Below, one piece after another: positions 53,093-61,620 of a DNA stretch of 64,000 nt. This DNA comes from Acidobacteriaceae bacterium dw_441 (lineage in GTDB: Bacteria > Acidobacteriota > Terriglobia > Terriglobales > Acidobacteriaceae). Where the stretch lies: positions 558,001 to 622,000 of the forward strand of contig JAAVVA010000001.1 of assembly GCA_018449715.1 (NCBI GenBank), given 5' to 3'. The notes below the pieces were generated by a model that was not told where the DNA came from, searched no databases, and worked only from the letters and a program-made list of their open reading frames with translations. The position numbers and the translations under genes are program-made. Each line of letters opens with the position of its first letter. Within the stretch, counting starts at the first letter, position 1.

Positions 53093-53785
53093 CTATGTTT
53101 CTTCCCGCATCTTCCGGAATGCGGTGGTCAGTGTGTCGTCAATGCTTCCGTAGAGCTTCTCATAGTCGTCTCTGCTGCGGCGTATGACCTCATAGGCATC
53201 TTCGCGACCATAGACGCCGGCGATTTCGACCGTGGCGTGGTGATCGCCAGGCGCCAGCTTATAGGTGAGGAAGTAGTGCTCCAGGCGTCTCAGCATAGAC
53301 CCGGGAACCTCATGAATGTCGCTCCAGGAGCTGAAGGCCAGATCGTTCTTAAGCACTGCAATGATCTTGTCATCAGCCTCCCCCTGGTCGAGCATGCGCA
53401 GACCGCCGATGGGGATGCATTCAGCAAGGACATTGCCATGCGCGATTGGACGGTCGGACAGAATGCAGATGTCGAGCGGATCTCCATCCCCCTTAAGCTG
53501 ATGGCCTGTCTTCTCCGCGCTGAAGGCGGCGACGCTATCTCCGCAGTAAGTTTGCGGAACGAAGCCGTAGAGTGACGGGCAGACGTTGGAGTACTTCTGA
53601 GGCCTGTCTATTCGTAGATAGCCTGAGGTTTTGTCAACTTCATACTTCATCGTGTCGGTCGGCACGACTTCGATGAATGCGTTGAGCTCTTCGGGCAATT
53701 TATCGCCGGGAGAAATGCCGTGCCACGGATGCGATTTGTATAAAGTGCCCAGCAGCTTCCACAAAGGATGTTCGGTATGAGACAT
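53093..53785 (-). CDS. ppa: Inorganic pyrophosphatase, family I
   Basis: 230 residues with the active-site motif DGDPLDICIL and the metal/PPi-binding YGFVPQTYCGD and LPEELNAFIEVVP. It hydrolyses pyrophosphate to phosphate, pulling biosynthetic reactions forward. About 50 residues longer than the E. coli enzyme; the extra N-terminal segment (LWKLLGTLYKSHPWHGISPG) is shared by eukaryote-like members. Monocistronic. Confidence 0.94.
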   Translation of the reverse strand: MSHTEHPLWKLLGTLYKSHPWHGISPGDKLPEELNAFIEVVPTDTMKYEVDKTSGYLRIDRPQKYSNVCPSLYGFVPQTYCGDSVAAFSAEKTGHQLKGDGDPLDICILSDRPIAHGNVLAECIPIGGLRMLDQGEADDKIIAVLKNDLAFSSWSDIHEVPGSMLRRLEHYFLTYKLAPGDHHATVEIAGVYGREDAYEVIRRSRDDYEKLYGSIDDTLTTAFRKMREET

Positions 53786-54040
53786 AGGGAACCCCCTGCT
53801 TCGACCTCAAGATTTTGCAGCCAGAAAATTGGTTCCGGGTCTCGATTCCGGGCGCAAAGTGAAGGACAGGATACCGCACTTCCAACCAGCAGAAGATAGC
53901 GGCAATATATTAAATTGCGTGGAAGAGTTGGAGAACGAGCCCTTGAGTTGTTTCCACAGGCCGGTTAGTCGAGTAGGTTTTTGAGAAGGCGTTGTAGTCG
54001 TGGAATAACTTACAGCTAAAAGATTGCATCCAAACGAGAA

Positions 54041-54070
54041 ACCCCGGCAAAAGGCCGGGGTACTTGTTTT
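54041..54070 (+). terminator. Hairpin in a 375-base intergenic gap
   Basis: ACCCCGGC (54041-54048) and its complement (54054-54061) form an 8-bp stem with loop AAAAG, followed by ACTTGTTTT. The gap 53786-54160 holds no gene I can support. The hairpin sits 90 bases before the esterase start, so it may end an unseen short RNA or serve as an attenuator. Confidence 0.5.
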
Positions 54071-54160
54071 ATGGATTCGAGAATCTTTGTCTTTTTCGCT
54101 GGAATTGCGAAGGCATTTGGTAAGGTTGGGGTTTCAACAGCAGGGAGAGTGTGAATCGGA

Positions 54161-55258
54161 ATGCAGAGGTTTTCTGTTCTTTTTTTGATGTTGCTTGGTT
54201 TGTGTGGTGAAGTTCAGGCCCAGACAGTTCCTGTAAATCCTCAGACGACAACCCAGACTGTTCCGACAGTAAAGACGGCTCAGACGGGTGCGGTACAGAA
54301 GCCTGCTCCGTCGGCTCCTGCCGCGAAGCCAGCCCCCGAAGCTGCCACGGCTCCTGCGGCAAAAACGGCCCAGCCTGCCCAGCAGCAGGCTCCGGCTCCG
54401 AAGCCAGGCCAGCCTGCGCCAACGACGCAGGGAGGGCAGACTCAGCCTGCTCCGGTTCAGGCAAAGCCGAAGCCTGCTCCCGCGAACCAGGCGATCGACC
54501 GGCTGTACGTATTCGGTGACAGCTACTCAGATACGGGACGGGGATGGGTGGACAGCGACGGTCCGACGGCGGTGGCGTACATGGCGCAGAAGATGGGGCT
54601 GACGCTGGTTCCGGCGAACGCAAAGGACGTGGATGACAAGAGCCTGAACTTTGCCGTGAGCGGAGCCCCGACCGGCGAAAATGTAGGCCATCCTGTCACA
54701 AAGGGGTGGCTGGGGCTGGGAATGAAGAACCAGGTGGCGGAGTTCGTGGCGCGTCAGGGAGACGGCTCGATCGAGTTTGACCCGGATTCGACGATCTTCT
54801 TTATCGCCGGTGGATTGAACGATAAGAAGCTCACGACCGAACAGACGGTTGCGAACCTCGAGGGCGAGATCAAGTCGCTTTACGACGCGGGAGCGCGGAG
54901 GTTCCGGGTGGCGATTCTGCCGGAGAAGATTCCGGCGTTCAGCGAGGTTGGGATTCGTCTGAACCCGGCGCTGAAGAACATTCCGGCAGAGATGAAGACG
55001 AAGCTGCCGGACGTCGAAATCAAGACGAGCCAGTGGGGAGCCTTCTTCGATGCGGTGATGGACAATGCGGCGAAGTACGGCATCACAGACACGACGAACC
55101 AGTGTGCGGGGCGCGAGATCTTCGAGGAGGATGCGACACCGTGCGCTTCTCCTGCGACGCACTTCTACTATCACAAGGGGCATCCCTCGAAGGCGGTGCA
55201 CAAGATCGTGGGGGGAATGCTCTACGAGGAGATGACGGGGAAGCCCGCAGCCCACTAA
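54161..55258 (+). CDS. GDSL/SGNH-type secreted esterase with Pro-rich linker
   Basis: 365 residues. Signal peptide about 1-20. Residues 21-110 are a low-complexity Pro/Ala/Gln/Thr linker. The catalytic domain starts AIDRLYVFGDSYSDTG (GDS at 119-121), has the Gly/Asn oxyanion block in AGGLNDKK, and ends with GHPSKAVH carrying the catalytic Asp/His region. SGNH hydrolases cleave esters, often acetyl or feruloyl groups or lipids. GGGAGAG lies ten bases before the ATG. A related architecture occurs in plant-surface esterases, so a role in cell-wall turnover is possible. Confidence 0.92.
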   Translation: MQRFSVLFLMLLGLCGEVQAQTVPVNPQTTTQTVPTVKTAQTGAVQKPAPSAPAAKPAPEAATAPAAKTAQPAQQQAPAPKPGQPAPTTQGGQTQPAPVQAKPKPAPANQAIDRLYVFGDSYSDTGRGWVDSDGPTAVAYMAQKMGLTLVPANAKDVDDKSLNFAVSGAPTGENVGHPVTKGWLGLGMKNQVAEFVARQGDGSIEFDPDSTIFFIAGGLNDKKLTTEQTVANLEGEIKSLYDAGARRFRVAILPEKIPAFSEVGIRLNPALKNIPAEMKTKLPDVEIKTSQWGAFFDAVMDNAAKYGITDTTNQCAGREIFEEDATPCASPATHFYYHKGHPSKAVHKIVGGMLYEEMTGKPAAH

Positions 55259-55262
55259 CTGA

Positions 55263-57290
55263 CTAGCGGATGACCGGGAGCGGGTTGGTGGATTCGCTTC
55301 CGGGCTCTGCTGCGAAGTAGCTGCGAATCTTCTCGGCGGTGGCCTTGTTGACGACGGCGGTGAGGGCGTCGGGGGTCTTTTCGGCGGTCTGTCGGATGGC
55401 CCGGATAGAGCCGAAGTGCTCTATCAGCCGCTGGCGCGTGCGTGGGCCTACACCGGGAATCTCTAAAAGCTCGGAGCTGCGGTCGCGTATCTCACGGCGC
55501 TTGCGGTGGTAGGTGATGGCGAAGCGGTGCGACTCGTCGCGGATCTTCTGGACGAGGTGCAGCACAGGCGAGCGGCGGTCGAGGACGACAGGGTCGCTCT
55601 CCTGTCCGTAGACGTAGATGACCTCTTCGCGCTTGGCGATGGAGGCAAGCGGCTGAAGGGTGACGCCGATCTCGTTGAGGGCGTCGGCGGCGGCGTGGAG
55701 CTGACCGAGGCCTCCGTCGATCAGGATCAGGGACGGGAAGGGCTTCTTTTCTTCGAGCAGGCGCCTGTAGCGGCGGTGGATGATCTCGCGCATGGAGGCG
55801 AAGTCGTCGACGCCGGTGACGGTGCGGACCTGGAACTTGCGGTAGTCGGCCTTCTTCATCGCGCCGTCCTCCCAGACGACCATCGAGGCGACGGTCTCGG
55901 CGCCCTGGATGTGGGAGATGTCGAAGCACTCGATGCGGCGGGGTGTTTCTTCGAGCATGAGGGCGTCCTGCAATGCTTCGGCGATGGCCTTCTGGCTCGG
56001 TTGCAAAACGCGGAAGCGCTGGTCGAAGGAGTTCTTCGCGTTCTGTCCGACGAGATCGACAAGGGAACGCTTTTCGCCGCGTTGCGGGGCTAGGATCTCG
56101 ACGCGGTGGCCGGTGCGCTCGGTGAGAAGCTCGGCCAGCGGGGCGCGGTCGGGGAAGTCGACGGGGACGAGGATGGAGCGCGGGACGTATCCCTGATCGA
56201 GATAAAGCTGGCTGAGCAGCGAGGAAAAGAAGACTGCCGGACTGAAGGCGGAGCCGGGCTCAGTTAGGGAGGCGTGCTGGGTGAGAGGCGAGCCTTCGCC
56301 TATCTCGGGCGCGGGGAGAGAAGGGGCGGGCTCGAGGTGCGGGAGGGTCTCGGTGGCGGACATCTGTGATGTTGTGGGGGCCACTTCTTCTGAAGACGGC
56401 TCGTCCTCGGGGGAGGACTCCATCAGCTCGGGAAGGTCTTCCCAGAAGAAGTCGCGGCGGTCGACGATCTTGCCGGAGCGCATGTGGAAGAGGTTTACCG
56501 CCAGCATCTCGTTCTCGTAGTGGAAGCCGAAGACGTCGGCGTCCTCGTTGTCGGTTGTGGCGATGCGCTGCTTGTCGAGCATCTGGTGAACCGTCGTGAG
56601 CTGGTCGCGGAGACGGGCGGCCAATTCGTAATGCTCGGTCTCGGCGGCCTGCTTCATGCGGGCTGTGAGGCGCTGCTCGAGTTCGCCGGGACGGCCTTCG
56701 AGGAAGAGCTGCACGTCGCGGACGGCCTGACGATACTCCTCGGGCGTGGTGAAGCCCTCGACGCAGGGGCCGAGGCAGCGCTTGATGTAGTACTGCAGGC
56801 AGGCGCGGGGGTGGTAGCGCGAGAGATCGACCTTGCAGGAGGGGATGAGGAAGCTGCGGTGGATGAGGTCCACCAGCCGGTAGGCGAGGTTGCCGGGGAA
56901 GTAGGGGCCGAAGTAGGCCGAACCGTCCTTGCGCAGGCGGCGGGTGACGAAGACCTTGGGATAGCGGTCGGTCACCGTGAGCTTGACGTAGGGATAGGTC
57001 TTGTCATCGCGCAGAAGGATGTTGAAGCGTGGCTTGCGCTGCTTGATGAGGTTGTTTTCGAGCGCTAGGGCCTCGTGCTCGTTGGCGACGGTGATGTAGT
57101 CAAGATCGACGGCCTCGCGCATGAGGCGGCCGGTCTTGGCGTTGGCCTGCGAGGCGGCGAGAAAGTACGAACGGACGCGCGCGCGGAGGTTCTTGGCCTT
57201 GCCGACGTAGATGACCTCGCCCTCCGCGTTCTTGTAGAGGTAGCAGCCGGGGGAGGTGGGAAGCGTCCGGATTTTCTCGTAGAGGTCCAT
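55263..57290 (-). CDS. uvrC: Excinuclease ABC subunit C
   Basis: 675 residues from ATG 57290. GIY-YIG nuclease domain (SPGCYLYKNAEGEVIYVGKA), UVR coiled-coil (EHYELAARLRDQLTTVHQML), an RNase H-like domain (IECFDISHIQG; ILIDGGLGQ) and a C-terminal helix-hairpin-helix (LEIPGVGPRTRQRLIEHFGS). It makes both cuts around UvrB-bound lesions. Between the UVR region and the RNase H part is an acidic Pro/Ser-rich insert of about 65 residues that the E. coli protein lacks. Monocistronic; the ATG at 57290 has no better rival. Confidence 0.96.
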   Translation of the reverse strand: MDLYEKIRTLPTSPGCYLYKNAEGEVIYVGKAKNLRARVRSYFLAASQANAKTGRLMREAVDLDYITVANEHEALALENNLIKQRKPRFNILLRDDKTYPYVKLTVTDRYPKVFVTRRLRKDGSAYFGPYFPGNLAYRLVDLIHRSFLIPSCKVDLSRYHPRACLQYYIKRCLGPCVEGFTTPEEYRQAVRDVQLFLEGRPGELEQRLTARMKQAAETEHYELAARLRDQLTTVHQMLDKQRIATTDNEDADVFGFHYENEMLAVNLFHMRSGKIVDRRDFFWEDLPELMESSPEDEPSSEEVAPTTSQMSATETLPHLEPAPSLPAPEIGEGSPLTQHASLTEPGSAFSPAVFFSSLLSQLYLDQGYVPRSILVPVDFPDRAPLAELLTERTGHRVEILAPQRGEKRSLVDLVGQNAKNSFDQRFRVLQPSQKAIAEALQDALMLEETPRRIECFDISHIQGAETVASMVVWEDGAMKKADYRKFQVRTVTGVDDFASMREIIHRRYRRLLEEKKPFPSLILIDGGLGQLHAAADALNEIGVTLQPLASIAKREEVIYVYGQESDPVVLDRRSPVLHLVQKIRDESHRFAITYHRKRREIRDRSSELLEIPGVGPRTRQRLIEHFGSIRAIRQTAEKTPDALTAVVNKATAEKIRSYFAAEPGSESTNPLPVIR

Positions 57291-57547
57291 CGGTGCAAAG
57301 GCTACGCCGGGGAAAGGCTCAGTTCTCCAGTGTAACGGTTTGGAGAGGAAAGATTGCCCCGGGTAGATTTGACGCGGATTCACAACAAAAGTTCCGGATC
57401 GAAGAGGGAAGGAATTTCTGGACTGCTAGTTCATCCTATTGAAATTACTTGGTTTATGAGGTTTTTGAGTTTGGCATGGTGATTGCTGTTGATCAAGGGG
57501 TAACCGTCGCAGCTGTTTTGTACGCGATGAAGAAAAGAGGACTCGAA

Positions 57548-58288
57548 ATGAACTCTGTGATGCGATTCGACCTTGGCAAAGCAAAGAAGATCGGTTCTAC
57601 GGGAGCCGTTGTTGTGACGGGAGCCCTGCTGGCGGCCCTGACCGTTGGCTGCTCCAGCAAGAATTATGTTCGTTCGCAGTCGGCCCCGGTGGTTGACCAG
57701 GTGAACCAGTTAGATGCGAAGACGGCAAGCGATCACAACCGCATCGTAGACACGGACGAGCGGGCGAAGTCGGGAATCGCGAAGGCGCAGGGCGCGGCGG
57801 ATACGGCGGGGCAGCACGCGGATGCGGCGGGGCAGGCTGCGGATACCGCGGGACGGTCGGCGCAGGAGGCTTACAACCGCGTCGATACGCTGCAGGGCGT
57901 GATTGCGAACCTGGACAACTACAAGTCCGTGTCCGAGACGAACGTGACCTTTGGATTCGACAAGTCGGCTCTGACCGCAGAGGACCGCAAGACGCTGGAT
58001 GACTTCGCGGCGGGTCTGTCGGACAAGCGCAGCTATATTCTCGCGGTGACGGGCGGAACCGATTCGACCGGTGACGCGAACTACAACTATGGCCTGAGCC
58101 AGCGCCGCGCGGATGCGGTCGTAAATTATCTTGCGGGCAAATACAACATTCCGCCCCACAAGTTCTATCTCATAGGCATCGGCAAGGACCAGGAGGTAGC
58201 CAGCAACAATACGGCTGCAGGCCGGGCCAGGAATCGCCGGGTCGAGGTGAAGCTGATGACGAACATGGATCAGCAGGCTTCGAGATAG
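57548..58288 (+). CDS. OmpA-family peptidoglycan-binding lipoprotein (Pal-like)
   Basis: 246 residues from ATG 57548, with GAGGA seven bases upstream. Lipobox LTVGCS at Cys35. A helical region rich in Ala/Gln/Asp repeats (AKAQGAADTAGQHADAAGQA) probably forms a coiled coil. The C-terminal OmpA domain (about 135-240) shows GFDKSALTAEDRKTLDDF, GGTDSTGDANYNYGLSQRRA and GRARNRRVEVKL, which bind the diaminopimelate of peptidoglycan. It anchors the outer membrane to the wall. Confidence 0.93.
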   Translation: MNSVMRFDLGKAKKIGSTGAVVVTGALLAALTVGCSSKNYVRSQSAPVVDQVNQLDAKTASDHNRIVDTDERAKSGIAKAQGAADTAGQHADAAGQAADTAGRSAQEAYNRVDTLQGVIANLDNYKSVSETNVTFGFDKSALTAEDRKTLDDFAAGLSDKRSYILAVTGGTDSTGDANYNYGLSQRRADAVVNYLAGKYNIPPHKFYLIGIGKDQEVASNNTAAGRARNRRVEVKLMTNMDQQASR

Positions 58289-58441
58289 TTTTTTCCGCAA
58301 CACTTGATCTGCACGACCAACACACCGTAAGGCGACGGGCCGATATGCTGCGGCCCGACCAGCCTTCTTCCCTCTCCCTCGGCGGCGGGGCAGCATAGGA
58401 AAAAGACCCTGCCAGCCACCCTCCAACCCTGAGGACAGAAT

Positions 58442-58463
58442 GCCCGGATTGTCCGGGCTTTTT
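58442..58463 (+). terminator. Terminator downstream of the OmpA lipoprotein
   Basis: Stem GCCCGGA/TCCGGGC (58442-58448 and 58452-58458), loop TTG, then five T residues. It lies about 154 bases after the OmpA stop; a second hairpin (CGGGCCG/CGGCCCG, 58336-58357) is in between. Confidence 0.75.
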
Positions 58464-58482
58464 GGTTTTGTAAGGGAAGAGA

Positions 58483-58704
58483 CTAGTCTTTCAGCCTGCG
58501 GTAGACGACTCCCAGCAGAACCGACGTCAGGATGACCCAGACGAACTGGTACCAGTAGAAGAAGGGGAAGCCGAAGAGGGTTGGCGTCTCGCGGGCGTAG
58601 ATCTGCGGGAAGCAGAGTGCGAGGTACGGCACGGCGAGCATGGCCCACACGAGCGGGCCTTTCTTTTTGTTCGTCGGGGTGGAGGGATTGGGCTGGTTCG
58701 ACAT
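58483..58704 (-). CDS. DUF3311 small membrane protein
   Basis: 73 residues: polar N-terminus (MSNQPNPSTPTNKKKG) then two helices (WAMLAVPYLALCFPQIYA and YQFVWVILTSVLLGVVYRRL) with the conserved PTLFGFPFFYWYQF of DUF3311. Such proteins usually sit beside SSS-type sodium/solute symporters as a small subunit; no symporter gene is in this window. Divergent from mazG. Confidence 0.85.
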   Translation of the reverse strand: MSNQPNPSTPTNKKKGPLVWAMLAVPYLALCFPQIYARETPTLFGFPFFYWYQFVWVILTSVLLGVVYRRLKD

Positions 58705-58770
58705 CTCTTCTGGTCAGGATGCTATCACGCGGGGGTGGGAGCGCGAAGCGGCTTCAGGTAAAGTGGAGCT

Positions 58771-59604
58771 ATGGAGTCAACCGGAAGCGAGACTGCGCGC
58801 AACCTGATGGAGGCTGTGCAGATCATGGCGCGGCTGCGGGGGCCGGACGGATGTCCGTGGGACCGGGAACAGACCTTCGACACCATCAAAAAATACACGC
58901 TGGAGGAGACCTACGAGGTCTTCGACGCGATTGAGCGCAGGGCGTGGCCGGAGCTGAAGGATGAGCTGGGTGACCTGCTGCTGCAGGTCCTCTTCTACTC
59001 GCAGATGGCCGCCGAGGATGGCTATTTCACGATCAGTGACGTGGCGGCGAATCTGAATGCGAAGCTGATCCGGCGGCACCCGCACATCTTTGGCGACGTG
59101 GAGGCCCGGGACGCGGCCACCGTGCTGAAGAACTGGGAAGAGATCAAGCGTGAGGAGAAACGGGCTTCTGGGGCCACTGGTGGAGGCCCTGAGAAGGCTT
59201 CCATGCTGGATGAGGTTCCGCGAACCATGCCTGCATTGATGGAGGCGGGCAAGATCGGCTCGCGAGCGGCGAAGGTCGGGTTCGACTGGCCGAATGCCGA
59301 GGGACTCTTCGACAAGCTGGATGAGGAGATCGCGGAGCTGAAGGTTGAGGTCAGCGCGAAGAATCGCGATGCGGTGGAGGACGAGTTCGGCGACCTGCTG
59401 TTTACGGTGGCCAATCTGGCGCGGCATCTGAAGGTCGATACGGAATCCGCCCTGCGGCGAGCCAATGCGAAGTTCCGCAGCCGCTTTGCCGCGATGGAGC
59501 GTGAGGCGGGTGGGCGCGATGGGTTGGCGGCTCTGGGGCCCGAGGAATTGGATGCGTTGTGGAGACAGGCGAAGCTGGCGCAGAAGCAGCCAGACGGTGA
59601 GTAG
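58771..59604 (+). CDS. mazG: Nucleoside triphosphate pyrophosphohydrolase MazG
   Basis: 277 residues with two MazG domains. The first has GPDGCPWDREQTFDTIKK and DELGDLLLQVLFYSQMA; the second has EVSAKNRDAVEDEFGDLLFT and ARHLKVD. It hydrolyses non-canonical NTPs to NMP and PPi. The linker has a Gly-rich patch (ASGATGGGPEKA). Followed by GNAT and enolase-superfamily genes on the same strand with gaps of three and 48 bases. Confidence 0.95.
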   Translation: MESTGSETARNLMEAVQIMARLRGPDGCPWDREQTFDTIKKYTLEETYEVFDAIERRAWPELKDELGDLLLQVLFYSQMAAEDGYFTISDVAANLNAKLIRRHPHIFGDVEARDAATVLKNWEEIKREEKRASGATGGGPEKASMLDEVPRTMPALMEAGKIGSRAAKVGFDWPNAEGLFDKLDEEIAELKVEVSAKNRDAVEDEFGDLLFTVANLARHLKVDTESALRRANAKFRSRFAAMEREAGGRDGLAALGPEELDALWRQAKLAQKQPDGE

Positions 59605-59607
59605 GGG

Positions 59608-60432
59608 ATGAGCACGGAACGGGAGATACAGATTCGGCCACTGACCACGCTCGAAGAGTTCGAGCGCTGCGTGGTGCTGCAGCTTGAGGTCTGGGGATAC
59701 AGCGACGGCGACCTGATTCCTCGGAGGGTCTTCCTGGTAGCCCAGCGCATCGGCGGGCAGGTGATGGGGGCCTTCGACGGCAAGACGATCATCGGCTTTG
59801 CGATGGCTCTGCCGGGGTATCGGAACGGCCATGCGTACCTGCATTCACACATGCTGGCAGTGCTTCCGGAGTATCGCAACGCGGGGCTGGGGCGCAGGCT
59901 GAAGCTGGCCCAGAGGGACGATGCGATGGCGCGTGGGTTCGATCTGATGGAGTGGACCTTCGACCCTCTGGAGATCAAGAACGCGTACCTGAACATCACG
60001 CGGCTGGGGGCGATCTCTCGGAGGTACAAGGGAGATTTTTATGGCCCCTCGTCTTCTCCCTTGCAGGGCGGTCTTCCGACGGATAGGCTATACGCCGAAT
60101 GGTGGCTGCGGTCGCCGCGTGTCGTGGAGATTCTGAGCGGAGAGGCCGGGCAAGTCGAGAGCCCAGTCAAAAGTCCAGCCAAAAGTCCGGTCGAGAGCAC
60201 AGAACGCGTCGTCATCTCGGAACGCATCACTGTCCCGCATACCATCTACCAGTGGAAGCAGGACCCCCAGAACAGATCGCTTGCGGAGCAGGTGCAGACG
60301 AAGAATCGGGAGGCGCTCGAATCGGCGTTCGACCGGGGCCTGAGTGTCGTGGGCTATGAGCGCGACGCCGAGGGCAATGGAAGTTTTCTGTTGGGAGCAT
60401 GGGACGACAAGGCCCAGGGAGCATGGAGCTGA
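59608..60432 (+). CDS. GNAT-family N-acetyltransferase (COG3375-like)
   Basis: 274 residues. GNAT motif A is at MLAVLPEYRNAGLGRRLKLAQ (the glycine-rich pocket RNAGLGRRL); motif B surrounds MEWTFDPLEIKNAYLNI. A polar insert with VKSP-like repeats (60163-60199) lies in the C-terminal third. It starts three bases after mazG and ends 48 bases before the enolase-superfamily gene. In other bacteria a GNAT succinyltransferase sits beside N-succinylamino acid racemase, so this one may acylate amino acids. Confidence 0.88.
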   Translation: MSTEREIQIRPLTTLEEFERCVVLQLEVWGYSDGDLIPRRVFLVAQRIGGQVMGAFDGKTIIGFAMALPGYRNGHAYLHSHMLAVLPEYRNAGLGRRLKLAQRDDAMARGFDLMEWTFDPLEIKNAYLNITRLGAISRRYKGDFYGPSSSPLQGGLPTDRLYAEWWLRSPRVVEILSGEAGQVESPVKSPAKSPVESTERVVISERITVPHTIYQWKQDPQNRSLAEQVQTKNREALESAFDRGLSVVGYERDAEGNGSFLLGAWDDKAQGAWS

Positions 60433-60480
60433 AGCTCCATTTGAGACGAAAGACTTTTTGAGAAGGACGGGATTTTGAAG

Positions 60481-61614
60481 ATGCTGAAGATCGATGCCAT
60501 TCACATGCGAGAGATCAACATGCCGCTGGCTCATCCGTTTGAGACGAGCTTCGGGACGACGACGGGGCGGCGTATCCTGCTGGTCGAGCTGGAGTGCGAT
60601 GGCCTGACGGCGTGGGGCGAATGTGTCGCGGGCGAGCATCCTTACTTCAGTGACGAGATGATCGACACGGCGTGGATCATCACCGAGACGGAGCTGGCTC
60701 CGAGGCTGCTGGATGCGATTGGGATGGCGCACGGCGGCGATGTGCCGGACCTGCTGAAGCAGGTGCGCGGACACAGGATGGCCAAAGCCGCTCTCGAGAG
60801 CGCGGTGTGGGATCTTGAGGCGCAGGCGAACAAGATCTCGCTGTCGGAGCTGCTGGGCGGCACGCGTGAGGTGATTCCGTGCGGCGTTTCGATTGGGATT
60901 CAGCCGACGCTCGAGCAGCAGATTGCGAAGATCGAGACGGAGCTGGCGGCGGGATATCAGCGCATCAAGCTGAAGTGTAAGCCGGGCTGGGATCGCCATA
61001 TCTTCGAGGCGGTGCGCAAGCGTTGGCCGGAGATTCTGCTGAGCTGCGATGCGAACTCTGCGTACCGGATGAAGGACTTTGATCACATCGCCTCGTGGGA
61101 TGAGTTCAACCTGCTGATGATCGAGCAGCCGCTCTGGTACGACGATTTCTACTTCCACTCCATGCTGCAGAAGAGGATTGAGACGGCGATCTGTCTGGAT
61201 GAGTCGATCCGCAACCGCCGCGATGCGTTGGCGGCGATCGATATGGAGTCGTGCCAGATCATCAATATCAAGGTTGGGCGCGTGGGCGGCTTCAGCGAGG
61301 CGATTGCGGTACACAACGTCGCAGCGGAGCGGGGCATTCCGGTGTGGTGCGGTGGAATGCTGGAGACGGGCATCGGGCGCGCGCACAACATCGCGCTGTC
61401 GTCGCTTCCGAACTTCTCGCTGCCGGGCGATGTGTCGGCCTCGGCGCGCTACTGGGCGCAGGACATCATCGAGCCAGAGGTGACGGTGAGCGCGACGGGC
61501 GAGATTGTTGTCCCGACGGGAGTGGGCTCGGGCTACACCGTGCTGCGCGACCGGATCGAGTCGCTGACGGTGCGGAAGCAGACGCTGCGAGCAAAGGCTG
61601 GGGTGACAGCGTAG
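60481..61614 (+). CDS. Enolase-superfamily enzyme (OSBS/N-acylamino acid racemase type)
   Basis: 377 residues from ATG 60481. MLE-subgroup features: catalytic Lys pair in IKLKCKPGWD, metal ligands in SCDANSAY, IEQPLW and CLDESI, and the second acid/base Lys in INIKVGRVGG. Family members called MenC (o-succinylbenzoate synthase) and NAAAR/NSAR (N-acylamino acid racemase) are not separable by sequence alone. No menaquinone genes (menA, B, D, E, F) lie here. The GNAT neighbour supports the racemase reading. Confidence 0.9.
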   Translation: MLKIDAIHMREINMPLAHPFETSFGTTTGRRILLVELECDGLTAWGECVAGEHPYFSDEMIDTAWIITETELAPRLLDAIGMAHGGDVPDLLKQVRGHRMAKAALESAVWDLEAQANKISLSELLGGTREVIPCGVSIGIQPTLEQQIAKIETELAAGYQRIKLKCKPGWDRHIFEAVRKRWPEILLSCDANSAYRMKDFDHIASWDEFNLLMIEQPLWYDDFYFHSMLQKRIETAICLDESIRNRRDALAAIDMESCQIINIKVGRVGGFSEAIAVHNVAAERGIPVWCGGMLETGIGRAHNIALSSLPNFSLPGDVSASARYWAQDIIEPEVTVSATGEIVVPTGVGSGYTVLRDRIESLTVRKQTLRAKAGVTA

Positions 61615-61620
61615 CCGCCC

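Noticed and set aside
58289-58482. Structured intergenic RNA such as SRP RNA, or a riboswitch
   Set aside because: Two hairpins are present, but the SRP core (the GGTCCGGAAGGAAGC type) and other known RNA landmarks are absent on both strands.
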